Below, piece after piece: positions 45,617 to 57,359 of a stretch of 64,000 nt of DNA. Location of the stretch: assembly GCA_037127255.1 (NCBI GenBank), contig JBANSL010000002.1:95014519-95078518 (forward strand). The letters run 5' to 3'. How positions within the stretch are numbered: position 1 is the first letter of the stretch; each line of letters starts with the position of its first letter. The stretch is from Persicaria tinctoria. Taxonomy: Eukaryota; Streptophyta; Magnoliopsida; Caryophyllales; Polygonaceae. Below the pieces are notes generated by a model. That model saw nothing but the letters and a program-made list of their open reading frames with translations, was not told the DNA's origin and ran no database searches. A program made the position numbers and the translations under genes.

Positions 45617-47003
45617 ATGGTGCGTATGTGTTTTTTTCACCTGTTACAATCTTTGCAATTTGAAATTGAATAATTGTTGCAATTTTTAATATTGATTTGT
45701 CTTATTGATGATTATTGATTTGGAATTGTTCGCAGGCTGCGAGAATTCTTGCCAATTTGATTGTTATGGGATCCGGCATTATGGTTAGGGCTTTTGTTCA
45801 AGCTTACCAAAAAGCGATTGCCAGTAATTTTCTTCAATCCTTCTTCTATTTTGTTTATTCATTGCGTGTTCTGTGTAGTCGACGTATCTGTTTGTTCTTT
45901 GATCTCGATTATGGTCATAGATAGCTGATTAATGTTTGTTTCGTTGGAGGCTTGTTAGAGTGGATTCTCCAGATTGTTGATTCTTTATGTTACTGATTGA
46001 TAAATAGATGGAATATAGGTGTAGAGAGGAGCTTATTTCTAAAATGCAGATGTGGTGGAATTAATGATGGTGTGAATCGTGGATCTATGAACTATAATCG
46101 AACAAGTGAATTGGGAATGAAGATAAGCAAAGAGATGGGAGGGTTTATGAATTGATATAAGCTGCTGATGTAAAGTTATGTTGATCATTACAATTCATTG
46201 CATTTAAAAGCTAACTTTATTGTTGGATCATGTCTACAATTCATTGCATTTAAGGCCGAGTGTCTGTGTTTTTGCCCCTATTCCATTCTTTTTCGTTCCA
46301 TTTGCACCTTCTTACTAGTCTTGGGCAAGTCTCTCTATCACTTTAAATGTGATCATGCAGTAAGCACTCGGTTGAAATGGAAAGCAATGTGTGTTGGATA
46401 GGAACAATCTTAGTTGTGAATTGTGATAGTGATAAGAAATGCAAGCTAGGTGGAGAATAGAACTTCAAGGGAGAAAGGTTACTTGTTCCCTGGTGAATTT
46501 TTATCTCAAAGATTTGGCACTTTGCTTTCGATACTATTGATAATCTTAGGGACTTAGGGTAGTATTGTTCGATTACTTGTTTGTGTTCCTTATTTTTTAG
46601 GATACCATTCTCAATCTTTGGAAATATTGACTACCATATATGGCTTGCTGCAGATGCCTCAAAAAATGGTGTTGCTCAAGAGGCGGTGCAGAACACGATT
46701 CGTAGAGCAAGCAAAGTCATGACAGAGCAAGAGGCTAGGCAGATCCTTGGCATCACTGAGAATTCCAGTTGGGAAGAGATTTTGAAGGTCCATCCTTTTC
46801 TCTTTTTTACTTAAAAGCTTCTTGCTGGTCATTTGTATTCTTGCTTCAAACACTATTTCCATACATATTTGCAGAAATACAATGTTTTGTTCGAGAAAAA
46901 TGCACAGCAAGGAAGCTTCTATCTCCAGTCAAAGGTCCATAGAGCAAAGGAATGCCTAGAGGCTGCATATAAACCGGGCAATGGGCATGGAACTGCTACT
47001 TAA
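45617..47003 (+). CDS. PAM16: mitochondrial import motor subunit PAM16 (TIM16)
   Basis: J-like subunit of the presequence translocase-associated motor at the inner mitochondrial membrane, which pairs with PAM18 and regulates mtHsp70; in Arabidopsis PAM16/MUSE5 also limits immunity (established knowledge). Exons: 45617-45619 (the ATG alone), 45736-45823, 46654-46787, 46875-47003; 117 aa. The N-terminus AARILANLIVMGSGIMVRAF is the membrane-binding segment; NASKNGVAQEA, then the J-like domain MTEQEARQILGITENSSWEE and GSFYLQSKVHRAKECLEAAY. The HPD motif is absent (EKN there), as expected for PAM16. Exon 1 contributes only the start codon, followed by GTGCGT. Phases agree throughout. Length matches the family. 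Confidence 0.95.
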
Positions 47004-48284
47004 GGAACGGGTTAGTCCCTCCCTTCTTATGTATCAGCTCTAGCTCTGTAAAGAATCTGCTTTAATTCCGTGGATGATGGTCTGCGGTATAAACCTCATA
47101 TGCTTAGAAGTTAGGACAATAGCTTACTGTTGCGTAAAATTTTACGGGAGTTTCAGCTAACAGTGGCTTATAAAACGTTATTATCTTCAGTGAGTCGGGT
47201 TCTGGATTAGGTATTTATGACGCAAATGTGGTTTTACTCTTCTGGTACTGTTGAGCTTTTCTAATGGTTAGATTGCCAACTAAATGGCATCGGTCACTTC
47301 ACATTGTCAATGGTTCAATTTCGTACCTCATCACTTTGTAAATTTTTCTTCATTCATAAATTGGCAAAGTGTAAGAAGGCCTAGACGAAAAACTGAGTAG
47401 GTAAAGCATTCCGTCATTCCATGTTAGGTTAGGTGTTTTCGTAAGATAGAAAGCGAATTTGTGTTTGGTGAAGAATTTTCCAATCTTCCTTCCCCCACTC
47501 ATTGAGAATTTCCAAAATCTCATTTATGAGTGTGCATGTGAATCACGAACAATCTCACCAAAGACCCGTAAATTGGGTCGGGTCAGGTCATTTATTTATA
47601 TGGTTATGGGTCCATTCGGGTACGGGTCTCGGATTTCGGGTTTGACCATATCCTTCGGTTATGGGTCGTTAAAATTTTCGGATGGATCGGGTTGGAGTTT
47701 CTGGCCAGAATTTCCAGATCTTTGTTTTCCTTTTTCGGAGTAACCAAATCCAAATCAATCCAGCTGGAATGATGAATTGTCAACTTTTGTTTGTGTGGTT
47801 GAGCTTCACTCCAATCAGTTAGCTGGAGTTGGATTTTATCTTGTTTATTTCGTGCTAGATGCCTACAAGAGAAAGCGACATAAGCTTTGGCCATGAAGAT
47901 ACATATCTAAACTGTTATAGACTAGTAGTTGCTGAACAGTGGACGTTAGTTGGTTTTCAGTACAGTTGTAGGATAAGGATACACGAGTGAAACGCTTTAA
48001 GCGCGCCCACTTAAGCACATGTCGAACAGTTTAGTTTTTTTCTGGAGCTTTAGTTGGTTCATAGCGCGTTACACAACCTGATCAAATGTCGGTATCACTC
48101 CCCACAGGATCAAGGGGAAGACACGGTTTTTCACTTCATGTTTTCATACTTCAAGTGCTACAAACATAAAGACAGAAGATTACAGAAGTTGGCGACAACG
48201 CAGAAGAACAAAGAACCTACAAGAATGTAAGATCAAATTATGAGCACATTGATGATGTTGATTAGAGTTGGCGTGTTCTGAAGC
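47004..48284. other. region between convergent PAM16 and NOI genes
   Basis: Contains the PAM16 3' flank, then 47560-47700 with GGGTCGGGTCAGGTC and GGTACGGGTCTCGG words like the hAT-like arms but without recognisable ends, then the 3' flank of the NOI gene. No gene seen. Confidence 0.5.
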
Positions 48285-50843
48285 TCAGGCTTTCAAGCAG
48301 TTGAAGTATCCGAGGAAGCTTCTCCGCGTCTGTCATGAGAACAAGGGAATCATCAGATAGGAGTCGAACTCGTCTCACTATATTATTATTAGAGCATGTT
48401 CAATGGTGAGCCCCAACCTCGGACCCTTAACTTACTTTTCTTATGCCACATCAGCTTAAAAGCCTTATTCTAACTTTTTAATTTTTCACCTCCATTCGTG
48501 AGCCCAAGTCTTGGGCCCTTAAATTACCTTTTTATTATTTTTCATTTTTATTTACTCAATTCTTTTATTATTAATAATAATAAAAATATTAAGTAATTAA
48601 TTTATAATAACATAGCATAAAAAAATAGTTTTTTAATGTTTAAAAAGGAAAATACGGGTATTATTCAAATGAATTTTTTTTCAACAAACATATGCAAGAG
48701 GGGTGTCTATGTGTAGATAAAAATAAATTAAATTCAAAAATAAATTTTTTATTTTTTTAAACAAATGAAAAACAACCGAAAATCATTTAAAAGTAATAAA
48801 ACATAAGTTCTGCCATGTGACAGTTATGAGCCCTACTTTTTGGGTCTCATATATAAGAGCCCCAAACAATGGACCCTTATATTAAAGTTTTATTTTCCAC
48901 CATTTTTTTCCCATGTGGCAACTATAAGAGGCCCAAGGCTCACCATTGCACATGCTCTTAGAGCAAGATGATGGATGAAGCTCTTAATGATCGCAACCAC
49001 CATCTAATTATAATTTGATTGCATAATGAACTTGCATTATTCGGGCATTTGACCTGCTAATTGACATTATTTAATAAAACACTGCTCCAGTAACAGACAG
49101 CCACAACACGAGCTGGCCACATTAAACAACTACAATTCATGACACTAAACAGCTATAAGAGCTCAGGTAATGCTGGCAATGCTACTGATGTGCAGGCAAA
49201 CAAATCCGATCCCTACTTGAAGATGAGCACATGATCGAAAGGTGATGAGTCATAAGGAATCTTACAGTTGGAGAATGGTCTTGATTGAGACGGAGATCAT
49301 TGATCGGTGCTGCGTTAGCTGGTGCAGTTGGGTTGATGAGTTCCTGTTCGTTGCCTATGCTGGCCCTAGATGGCTCTCTCTTGTTTTGCTTCCTCATCTC
49401 TCTGATCTTTGAGAAATCGACCGAGTAGTTCGGAAATGCTCCTTTCTGGTCCCAGTCACCAAACTGCGGCACGGACAACCTGGGTCCATTTCTCTGCATC
49501 AGAAATTGAAGTAATTTCAATTGTTAGCATAAAAAAATATCAAGCATTTGTTCAAATCTCTATACACAAAGATACAAAGCATGTTTCTTATTAATGGAGC
49601 CACCACAACAAATTTAACACAAATCCAAGACGCCGCAACTCTCAAGAAGCCTTGGAAGCAACAAAAGAAAGCCTCATTAATGGAGCCACCAAACCCACTT
49701 CAAGCACACTTATTATTCACATTTTTTAATTTTGCTTGAACTCAATCTATGTGCTCAATAAAGGGGTAAAAGTGTAAAACACCACATTCCTGGGGCTGTT
49801 TACATCTTGGACCCCCTTAACAATTCATTTAATCTCCCAGGGTTATTAGCATTTATCATCAAGGTAGGTAGGTTAAGTCAATTACTGTAATAACATAGTA
49901 CAGAATATTAAATTTGCCCCACACACTTGGAGAAGTTTCCAAACCAAGCTGAAAAACTACCAAAAATCTAGACTAAGTTGTCAAAGTGAAGCTTAGGAAA
50001 ATGCTCAAGAGCAACAGTCACAAGTCACACCAAGAACTGAACCGAACCAAGCTGAAAAAAGAGTTTGCAGGCATTTGTTTGCTTCATCTTTTGATTTCTT
50101 TTGTTTTAGAAATAATGCCTTGATTCTATATGCTCTCAAGTCTCAAACTGTTTTCCCCCAAAATCTTACTTCTTGTGAAATTACACACCCCATTTCAAGC
50201 ACTTTCAAAGAAGCTGTTTTAATTCCTATTGCTCCTCAAAGCGCTCTATCTTTTATTTATCATAAAAGCACCTTTTTATTAACTTTGCAAGTAACAACTG
50301 TAAATCCACATGAAGCACTGCAGTGGAAGCCAAACTGAACAAGCAAGCGAAATTGTTTTTCCCTTCACGCGTCTTCAACAATTTCAATCTGTTTAGTAGA
50401 AAATATTCTTCTCCTCGTTGTCATTCCAACTGGAACTTATCACGCGCTTTGATCAACTATTGAGACAGTTGGCCACGGCAACGGCGTCATTCAAGAAATT
50501 TTCTAACCTAAAAGATAACTTCTGAAGAGCGAAAAACGAAATCCAGCGCAAGCTCTAAACCTCAAATCCAAAATTTCTTCATCCAAGAAAGCAATTGAGC
50601 GAACACATTCAAAGAAAATCCACCGAACAGATCCGAACACTTAACAATCATCGATCACATTTTACTCCGAAACATTCAGAATCCACTCAAGATCCGGTTC
50701 AAAAAGCTACGATTCCTTCCAGAAGCAGGAAAAAAAAAGCGAAATCGATGAAAACAAAAGCGCATTTTCAAGCAAGCAGATACCGAGATGCAGTATGAAA
50801 GAAGAAGAGGAGGAAGAAGTACCTCTTGCTTTGGTTTCTCCAT
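48285..50843 (-). CDS. NOI/RIN4-domain protein (small, NOI-type)
   Basis: Small plasma-membrane-associated protein of the RIN4/NOI family, linked to immune signalling and exocytosis. Exons: 50843-50823, 49493-49266, 48329-48285; 97 aa, phase 0 at both introns (1.33 kb and 0.94 kb). The N-terminus is MEKPKQERNGPRLSVPQFGD; the VPQFGDW motif (15-21) is the site type cleaved by the bacterial protease AvrRpt2 in RIN4 relatives. NYSVDFSKIREMRKQNKRE completes the NOI domain. The C-terminus TTRRSFLGYFNCLKA has a single Cys94, probably the lipid anchor. The exon 2 acceptor is GATGCAG and the donor GTAAGA. The second intron holds a MITE (48392-48957). Family certain; exact paralogue not. Confidence 0.93.
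48392..48957. mobile_element. Tourist-like (PIF/Harbinger) MITE in a NOI intron
   Basis: Ends GAGCATGTTCAATGGTGAGC and GCTCACCATTGCACATGCTC are inverted and flanked by TTA on both sides (48389-48391, 48958-48960). 566 bp, no coding capacity, inside intron 2 of the NOI gene. Confidence 0.9.
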
Positions 50844-51008
50844 GGAAGCGAGCTTGCGAGATAGTGTGTGTGTGGAGATGTGAGCGTAATCGTCTTTTAC
50901 GGAGAACGTCGCTGGAAATTTTCTGTTTTGAAGCTCTTATCAGAAAGCTGAGTCTGTCACTCTCTGTGTACGACACCGTAGGGGGGTTTCGTTTAATTGT
51001 CTGTCGTG

Positions 51009-51020
51009 CATTTTATAGAG
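51009..51020 (-). promoter_or_regulatory. TATA box of the NOI gene
   Basis: The minus strand reads CTCTATAAAATG about 170 bp upstream of the NOI start codon, a normal distance for a plant 5' UTR of about 140 bases. Confidence 0.6.
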
Positions 51021-51474
51021 TTTTATTTTCCATATATGCCCTCCTCTCTTTCTCTTATTTACTCCAACTGCCACTTCATCTTTTCCGGTTTCGAATTTCG
51101 ATCCCGCCAAAGTTGAAAATTTCCAGATTTTGCCCCGCAAGTTTGAGTAATTTCAGCTTTCTGTTGTGCCACGTTTGGTTACGGTTTGATAAATGGAACT
51201 TGGAAGTGTCCTTTAGTTCAATTGATCATCAAGAAATGCAAATGTCCTGACTCCTGATCAATGTTAAAAAAAAATCAAAAACATTATTTGATAAGTGAAA
51301 TGCATAGTAATTAAACATATATACCTTGATATTTGATAAAATGTTTCATTTAATAACTCGGTATTTGGAAAACTGCTGATACAAATCCTATCAAATATTG
51401 TCACAGCTAGAAGACAATGTAACTATAAACTTTGGAAAGAAAAACCGGTTTAATCCGAGCAAGGAGGGGTGAGT

Positions 51475-51670
51475 TGGGAGAAACCACAATGTAAAACATG
51501 GGCTTTTCTCACCTGGCTTACGGCTAGGAAGCGTCTTCAAACTGGAAAGTGGGAACATAATCAAGCATTGGTTAGGATACGAAGTTGTTGTCTTTACACT
51601 TTGCTATAGGGCCGAGGAGACGGTGGACCATCTGTGGTTCGAGTGCCTTGTCATTAAAGTTGTCCAACAT
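51475..51670 (+). pseudogene. LINE ORF2 fragment (zf-RVT)
   Basis: The frame reads WAFLTWLTARKRLQTGKWEH and on, then, after a shift, LCYRAEETVDHLWFECL. This is the zinc-knuckle zf-RVT region near the end of plant LINE ORF2. Flanking sequence to about 52080 is unrecognised and may belong to the same remnant. Confidence 0.65.
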
Positions 51671-52159
51671 ATTATCTTTGATTGATGAGGAATCTCCTGT
51701 AGATTTGATACTATTGCTGATTGGCTAAGCTGGTTTGCAAGGGAGCCCAAGAAGATTTGAAGAGAGCAAGTATATCAAGATAAACTCATGAGTTTTCAAG
51801 CGAATATTTATTTTACATGGCTAGCTCAAGCTTGCTTTTAGCCAAGAGCCATTTGATGTTTCTAGATGTGCATGCAACTCTTATAATAGCTAGTTGTCGA
51901 TCCCGCCTATCCATGACGTGGAAGTGCACCCGTGGGTAATCTGGATCAAATGGGATGTGGATAGCTGATGTTGGGGTTAGAGTGCTCTATTAGCTTGAGC
52001 ATAGGATGACTTGTGGATACTTAGGAAGTTTCTGTGTAGGCGATTTGGGGTATAGAGGAGACTTTTGGGTATAGCTTCACCATCCCTTCTTACGTAAGAC
52101 CCATAATATGGTCTTACACTTTTCTATTTTTAATTTAACCACCATAGTTATATATTTAC

Positions 52160-54059
52160 TGATGCGGGACCATCCAAAACACATTCGGACACACCTATAC
52201 TTGGGGATGGACCTATGATTCGAGCTCACGAGAATGATGTCATCCTCAAGAGGAAGAAGAAGGTTCCACCATGGGAGAAGGTGCAAAGGTGGAAGCTTGA
52301 CGTTTTAGATTCGTTCAGCATTTGACAGCTTTTCGACGTCTCAGTAAAATGAGTCGTACAGATTCAATATTAATCGGATTGGATCGTGCCATACCTTGTC
52401 GGAACGAGGACGAAGAGATCTACAACTTTTCCGTTGAAGGTTTTCCAGATTCGACCTAGAGCTTGGCCGAAAATCACATTCTTTGCAAGCTGTCACTGTT
52501 TTGCGCGGGCGTGCAGGTGGGTGCGCGGGCGTGCAGCTCAGGCGCGCAGGTGTGCAGCACCGGGCTGTTGGGCGCTGGGCACCGAATTCACATGTAGGGG
52601 TGTGCACCGGTTGAAACCGAACCGGAACCGGCACAAAACCGGAAAAACCGGAACCGGAATATTCTAAATATTCAAACCGATAACCGGACCGGTAACATTC
52701 CGGTTCGGTTTATAACCGATCCGGAATATAGAAAGTCAATCCGGATCCAGAACCGGAACAACCGGAAGTATATACGATTATTTTTTTCCCATAAAATTTC
52801 TTTGATAATATTATATATTTTTTTCACTTACACCGTAACAATTATGCGGAATTTTTTTTTAATCCCGTGCCGATTCCGTCCTGCAAAAATTATTCGGGAC
52901 GGGACGCGGGACGAAGAATCCTCGTCCCACAAATCCCGTCCTGTCCCGCATATATATAATTATATAATATTTTTATTTATATAAAGAAAATAAAATTAAA
53001 AAAACATTAAGTATATGCTAGCATGTTGTATTACTTACTTCCTACTCTACATAGCATACTGTAATTAATAAAAAACATTTAAGTATATGTTACTTGCTAT
53101 ACTGTTGTACTACGTATATATGCTACTGTAGTACTGTAAGTCTGTAATAGGGATATTACTTGCTACTGTAATTTTAGTGTAAACATGTATATGAGAATAA
53201 TTAATGAATGATGATTAAACAAATAAATCTTGATCGGTGTTGTAGCTTGTAGGTACAATAATTAAATTTTCGGTTTTATCCGGTTTAAACCGGTAAACCG
53301 CCGGTTATTACCGAAACCGAACCGGAACCGTAATTCACAAAAGTTATCAACCGAAAACCGGCCCGGAATATCCGGTTCGGTTATAAGACCGGTTCTACCG
53401 GTTCGGTTCCGGTTGATTTTCCGGCCTAAACCGAAATCTGCACAGGCCTATTCACATGTGCCGAATTTGGACTTTCTTATGTTGTTATTTTAGAGACCTT
53501 AATTAATTATGTTATTTTAGTTATTTTAGGGTTATTTTAATTAATTTCTTTTATTTATTATTTTTATTAGAAAATCCCTTGTTAGGGTTTTAAATAGGCG
53601 GCCTCTCTCCATTGTAGAATAAGACGTTGAAATTTATGAAAGTTCTCTCTTTTGTGTGAAACACAAGAGTGCAAGTCAATCGATTCGAAGTGTTGCTCAT
53701 CGATTGCAAATTGGTTTTAGATCTTGCTTGGTTTGCTTTGAGTTCATCAACCTCGCGAGAGCTTGGTGATCCTGATAATCACAAGTCTCCTCCTTGTGCC
53801 TCCAAGTTGTCCGTTTGGTTGTATAAGGTTGTAGAGGCGGGCTTTATAGTCGTTGGTATTTGGTTTCTACCCTCTTAGGAGGCCTAGGGTCTTTGCCTCG
53901 TTTTATTTTAGTTCGAATCAGTCCACTATCGGTCGTGTCTTTGTTATCAATTTCGAGTTTTGCATATTGTTTATCGAGTCTTTGAGTCTTTGCTTCCGTT
54001 CTTGTTATTTCTTGTTTGATTGTCGAAGATCGGATCATCCTACGGCTAACCCCGTATCA
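52160..54059 (+). mobile_element. solo LTR with a hAT-like insertion
   Basis: It starts TGATGCGGGA and ends CCCCGTATCA, an imperfect inverted repeat with TG...CA ends, and is flanked by a perfect 5-bp duplication TTTAC (52155-52159, 54060-54064). TTAAATAGGCGG near 53590 is a likely TATA region. About 1.04 kb without the nested element at 52595-53450. No internal region lies beside it, so it is a solo LTR. Confidence 0.85.
52595..53450. mobile_element. non-autonomous hAT-like element, ACCGGAACCGG-word family
   Basis: Ends TAGGGGTGTGCACC and CTGCACAGGCCTA, perfect 8-bp duplication TTCACATG (52587-52594, 53451-53458). Arms repeat CCGGAACCGG and CCGGTTCGG. The core also contains a GGGACGGGACGCGGGACG patch (52899-52916), a word of the family at 54884, suggesting a nested or chimeric piece. 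856 bp. Confidence 0.9.
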
Positions 54060-54349
54060 TTTACTATTTCAAGAATAAAAACCGCTTTAATATATTACCA
54101 ATCGAGGAAGTAGGACAAAATATAATGAAAAAAGAGGATGGTTTGGAATCTGTCATTTTATAAATCACAATAAGTCAATAACAGGATAGATGAACAAATA
54201 ACATTTTACTTTTAGTGACAAGATATAAACTGTCTTAGACGAACATTTAATTTAAAATGTCTTAGACGAGATATAAACTTAGAGCCTTTTACTATTTGAA
54301 ATTTTGGGTTGACGACATGAAGGGTCTCGCTGTAATTTCAAGGTGGACC

Positions 54350-55905
54350 ATGATACATTTACACTAGGTGTAAGATTTAAATTTTACACTACAAATACTA
54401 ACATGACATGTGTTGAAAAAGTGATGTAAAAAGTAACAAGTCTACAAATCTAGCTCTTTCTTCTTTTCTTGCTCATGATAACCTAAGTATTCCTCTCATC
54501 ACCAATTCATGTGGGTTCCATCAAATACAAGTTTTAATTTATTTTAAAAAATTATAATAATATGATTAAATTGAAATTTTCAGTTATAATAACACATCCT
54601 AATAATTGTGGACATCACTCACACTTGTATAAACAACTCATTTTATATTGATTTTTTTAATAAAAACTAACATAATTTTATTTACATAATAACTCGTAGA
54701 GAAATTTAGAGTATAATGATTTATTAAATATTATTTTTTAAAAAATTTTCTGATAAAAAGTTATTATATATTTTTTTGATAAAAAAAAATTATTATATTT
54801 TTTTCAATTTACTTTTTTAATAATATCCTAAAAATAAAGTATTTATTTAATGTAAGAAATATAAAATTATACTCCGTATATAATAGAGGTGGGCATGGGA
54901 CGGGACGCGACGAGATTGGGGTAATCCCGCGTCCCGTCCCGTATATTTTTTATGGGACGGGATTGATTTTATTATTTTTAAATCCCGCCGGATCTTATCC
55001 CTCATGGTACGTACGTGAAGGGATCGAAACGGGATGGGATTTATCCCTCATAAAAAAAACAATACAATTAACTCAAAAACTAATAAATAAAAAAGTGTAA
55101 ATTAAAGTCTTACATAATAATCTCATTATAAAATATAGTAGGCAGTATCAAGTAGCAAATTAAATTATTACATCACAATACAAAGTAAGTACAAATACAG
55201 TAGCTTCGCTATAAAAAAAAAAACAAATACAGTAGCGCAATTTCCCTTCCTTTGGATTTAAATAAATGTTAAGGTATACTATAAATATATTCTTATATGT
55301 TTTTATTATTTTTAACTATATATCTATATATATAATTTTATATATATGCGGGACGGGACGGGATTTGTAGGATACGAACTCTCCGTCCCGTGTCCCGCCC
55401 CGCGTAATTTTTACGGGACGGAATTAAAAAAAAATTCTTCCTAAATCCCATCGGGATCGCGACGGGATTTGTGCCCACCCCTAATATATAATACATTGAA
55501 TACATATTGCGGGCAAAACAATATAATGTAACGTCTCTTTTACTATGTACATCTTTTTTCCCCTTGAACAAGTATTATTTTACAATTTTTTTTGCTTAGC
55601 ACGAGTGATTGACGTCTTTGTTAAAACTACGCGTAATGATTGACATCTTTTTTTTTTCTTAATCTATGATTTTATATTGTTGTACTTACAATTTATTTTT
55701 TAAAGAATAAAAATAAAATATTCATATATATCATATAGTTTATTAGCCTTTAAAATAATAAACTAAGTAATGATGATAATTGTGAAGTTACTTTTTACTT
55801 TTTGAATCATTTTTCCCCTTAGACATGTGAGTGGGAATCATGCAATTTGATTGGTAGTGTAAAATGTTTACTTTTACACTAGGTGTAAAAGTAGACTTTT
55901 CCTTT
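54350..55905. mobile_element. terminal-inverted-repeat element around a hAT-like insertion
   Basis: TTTACACTAGGTGTAA near 54358 with a following TTTTACACTACAAAT is mirrored at 55845-55895 (GTAGTGTAAAATG, TTTTACACTAGGTGTAAAA). The superfamily and exact limits are uncertain; the interior is AT-rich. Confidence 0.5.
54884..55483. mobile_element. non-autonomous hAT-like element, GGGACGGGA-word family
   Basis: Ends TAGAGGTGGGCATGGG and TTTGTGCCCACCCCTA; 8-bp duplication GTATATAA / ATATATAA with one mismatch (54876-54883, 55484-55491). Arms repeat GGGACGGGAC. 600 bp. Confidence 0.88.
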
Positions 55906-56349
55906 CAGGGTTGCTATGCTTGATAGGAAGGGTATGCTTGATTGGAAGGGCTCCGTACGTTTAATTTGAGTGAAGGTGAAGAGGTAAATTTTATAGGGCG
56001 ATTGACTTTACCAAATCATTTTGTGATGATTTAGGCACGAGTGGAATTATGCAAATTCTGATGTTTTTGGAAGAACAAATTGAATCATTTGAATATACCC
56101 TCAAAGGAGATGCTTGAGGAAGCAATATCATAATACTATGACCAATACTTCATACAACGCATTGTCAATAAGGTGATTGAGGGTATTTATGGGTTCTGAA
56201 TCAAGATAAAGGGATCGTTTGGTATCAGCCCTCGGTTTTGATATCTGTATTTAATAATACGATATCAGATATCGATATCAGTTGATATCTAGATATCAAA
56301 TATGACCTATTTTAATATACTCATATTTTGGGAGGTATCATTCAATATC
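55906..56349. other. intergenic DNA with a GATATC-rich stretch
   Basis: No gene. From about 56240 GATATC-type words recur on both strands (GATATCAGATATCGATATCA), forming local palindromes that run into the duplicated unit. Confidence 0.5.
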
Positions 56350-57330
56350 GATATCAAGTTCTTAACTTCATTGCTTGAATGATATCAATGGGTTCTGATC
56401 GTGCATTGTAAGTTGAGAATGAAGCCCGAAAGAAGTAGAGAACGCTTGGATTTCAGTAGCCCAAGGCAAAAAGGCTTTTGATGAATTGATTGAATTCCAA
56501 GCCATGGAATGGAAATGGGTTTCTTCCATGGAAGAGGCTCAGTTGGAGTGTTGTTTGATATAGTAGTGTATATATAACAACTGTTTCCCTAATAGGGCCG
56601 GATAAGCATCATATTTGAGTTACCGCTAATAAGACCACATTAGCAACGTTTTCATTGAACCACAGATGATCAGCTTGTGGATTTGCAGATTCCCTAGCTC
56701 CCACAATCATGTAGAACGAATGAGCGATCAGATTTTGACATTGATTAAGGGTTAGCATGAAGATTCAGTGCACTTATGTTTACGAAAATCCAGTGATTGG
56801 AACATCGATCAAATTAAAGCTTAATTGTAAAGGTTAGGGCGCACACCAAAAGGGGGAAAATCAGATACGAACCCAAATACAGCAGAGGGAGTCAAAGACC
56901 TTTTTATAGAAAAAGAGAGAAACACGGATATGCTTACGCTTTACTCAAACACAAAAAGCATGAATGAAAGAAGCAGAGGACGCCATTGATGTCGATTTTT
57001 GACTGATTAACAATCAATTTGCAGCATCTGTCAAACTGCACAGACAGATTCCACCTATTTACAGCAAAACAGATTCCTGCAAATTGATTGCAAATCGGGA
57101 AAAATCGACAGGTGATCTGCCATTTCAAGAACAGCGCAATCCATCAATCAAACTACTGTAAAGTAATTTTGACTAGGACCTATGTCTTACTACAGACTTG
57201 ATCTCAACCCTAGGACACCTATGTCTTATATAGACGGAAGCGGCGGCAGATTCAGGCCGGGGTGAGCTCATCTCAACCCTAGAAATTAAGACTCGGTCGG
57301 CGGATTAGGGATGGGCTTCTTTGGGCTCAA
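56350..57330 (-). pseudogene. unidentified duplicated transcription unit, copy 1
   Basis: It shares long blocks with 62300-63925: around CCCGAAAGAAGTAGAGAACG (56425), AAATCCAGTGATTGGAACAT (56790), and the whole promoter-like end. On the minus strand there is CTATATAAGACATAGG (near 57230), a telo-box-like CTAGGGTTGAGATC and paired GGGCTTGAGCCC (57325), then a leader, a short frame MASSASFIHAFCV-stop, and a conserved donor GTAAGCATATCC. A later block ATEIQAFSTSFGLHSQ is open in both copies. I do not recognise the family. Probably a decayed gene or noncoding transcript. Confidence 0.45.
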
Positions 57331-57359
57331 GCCCACTCAGCCCATAATTAAAATAATAA

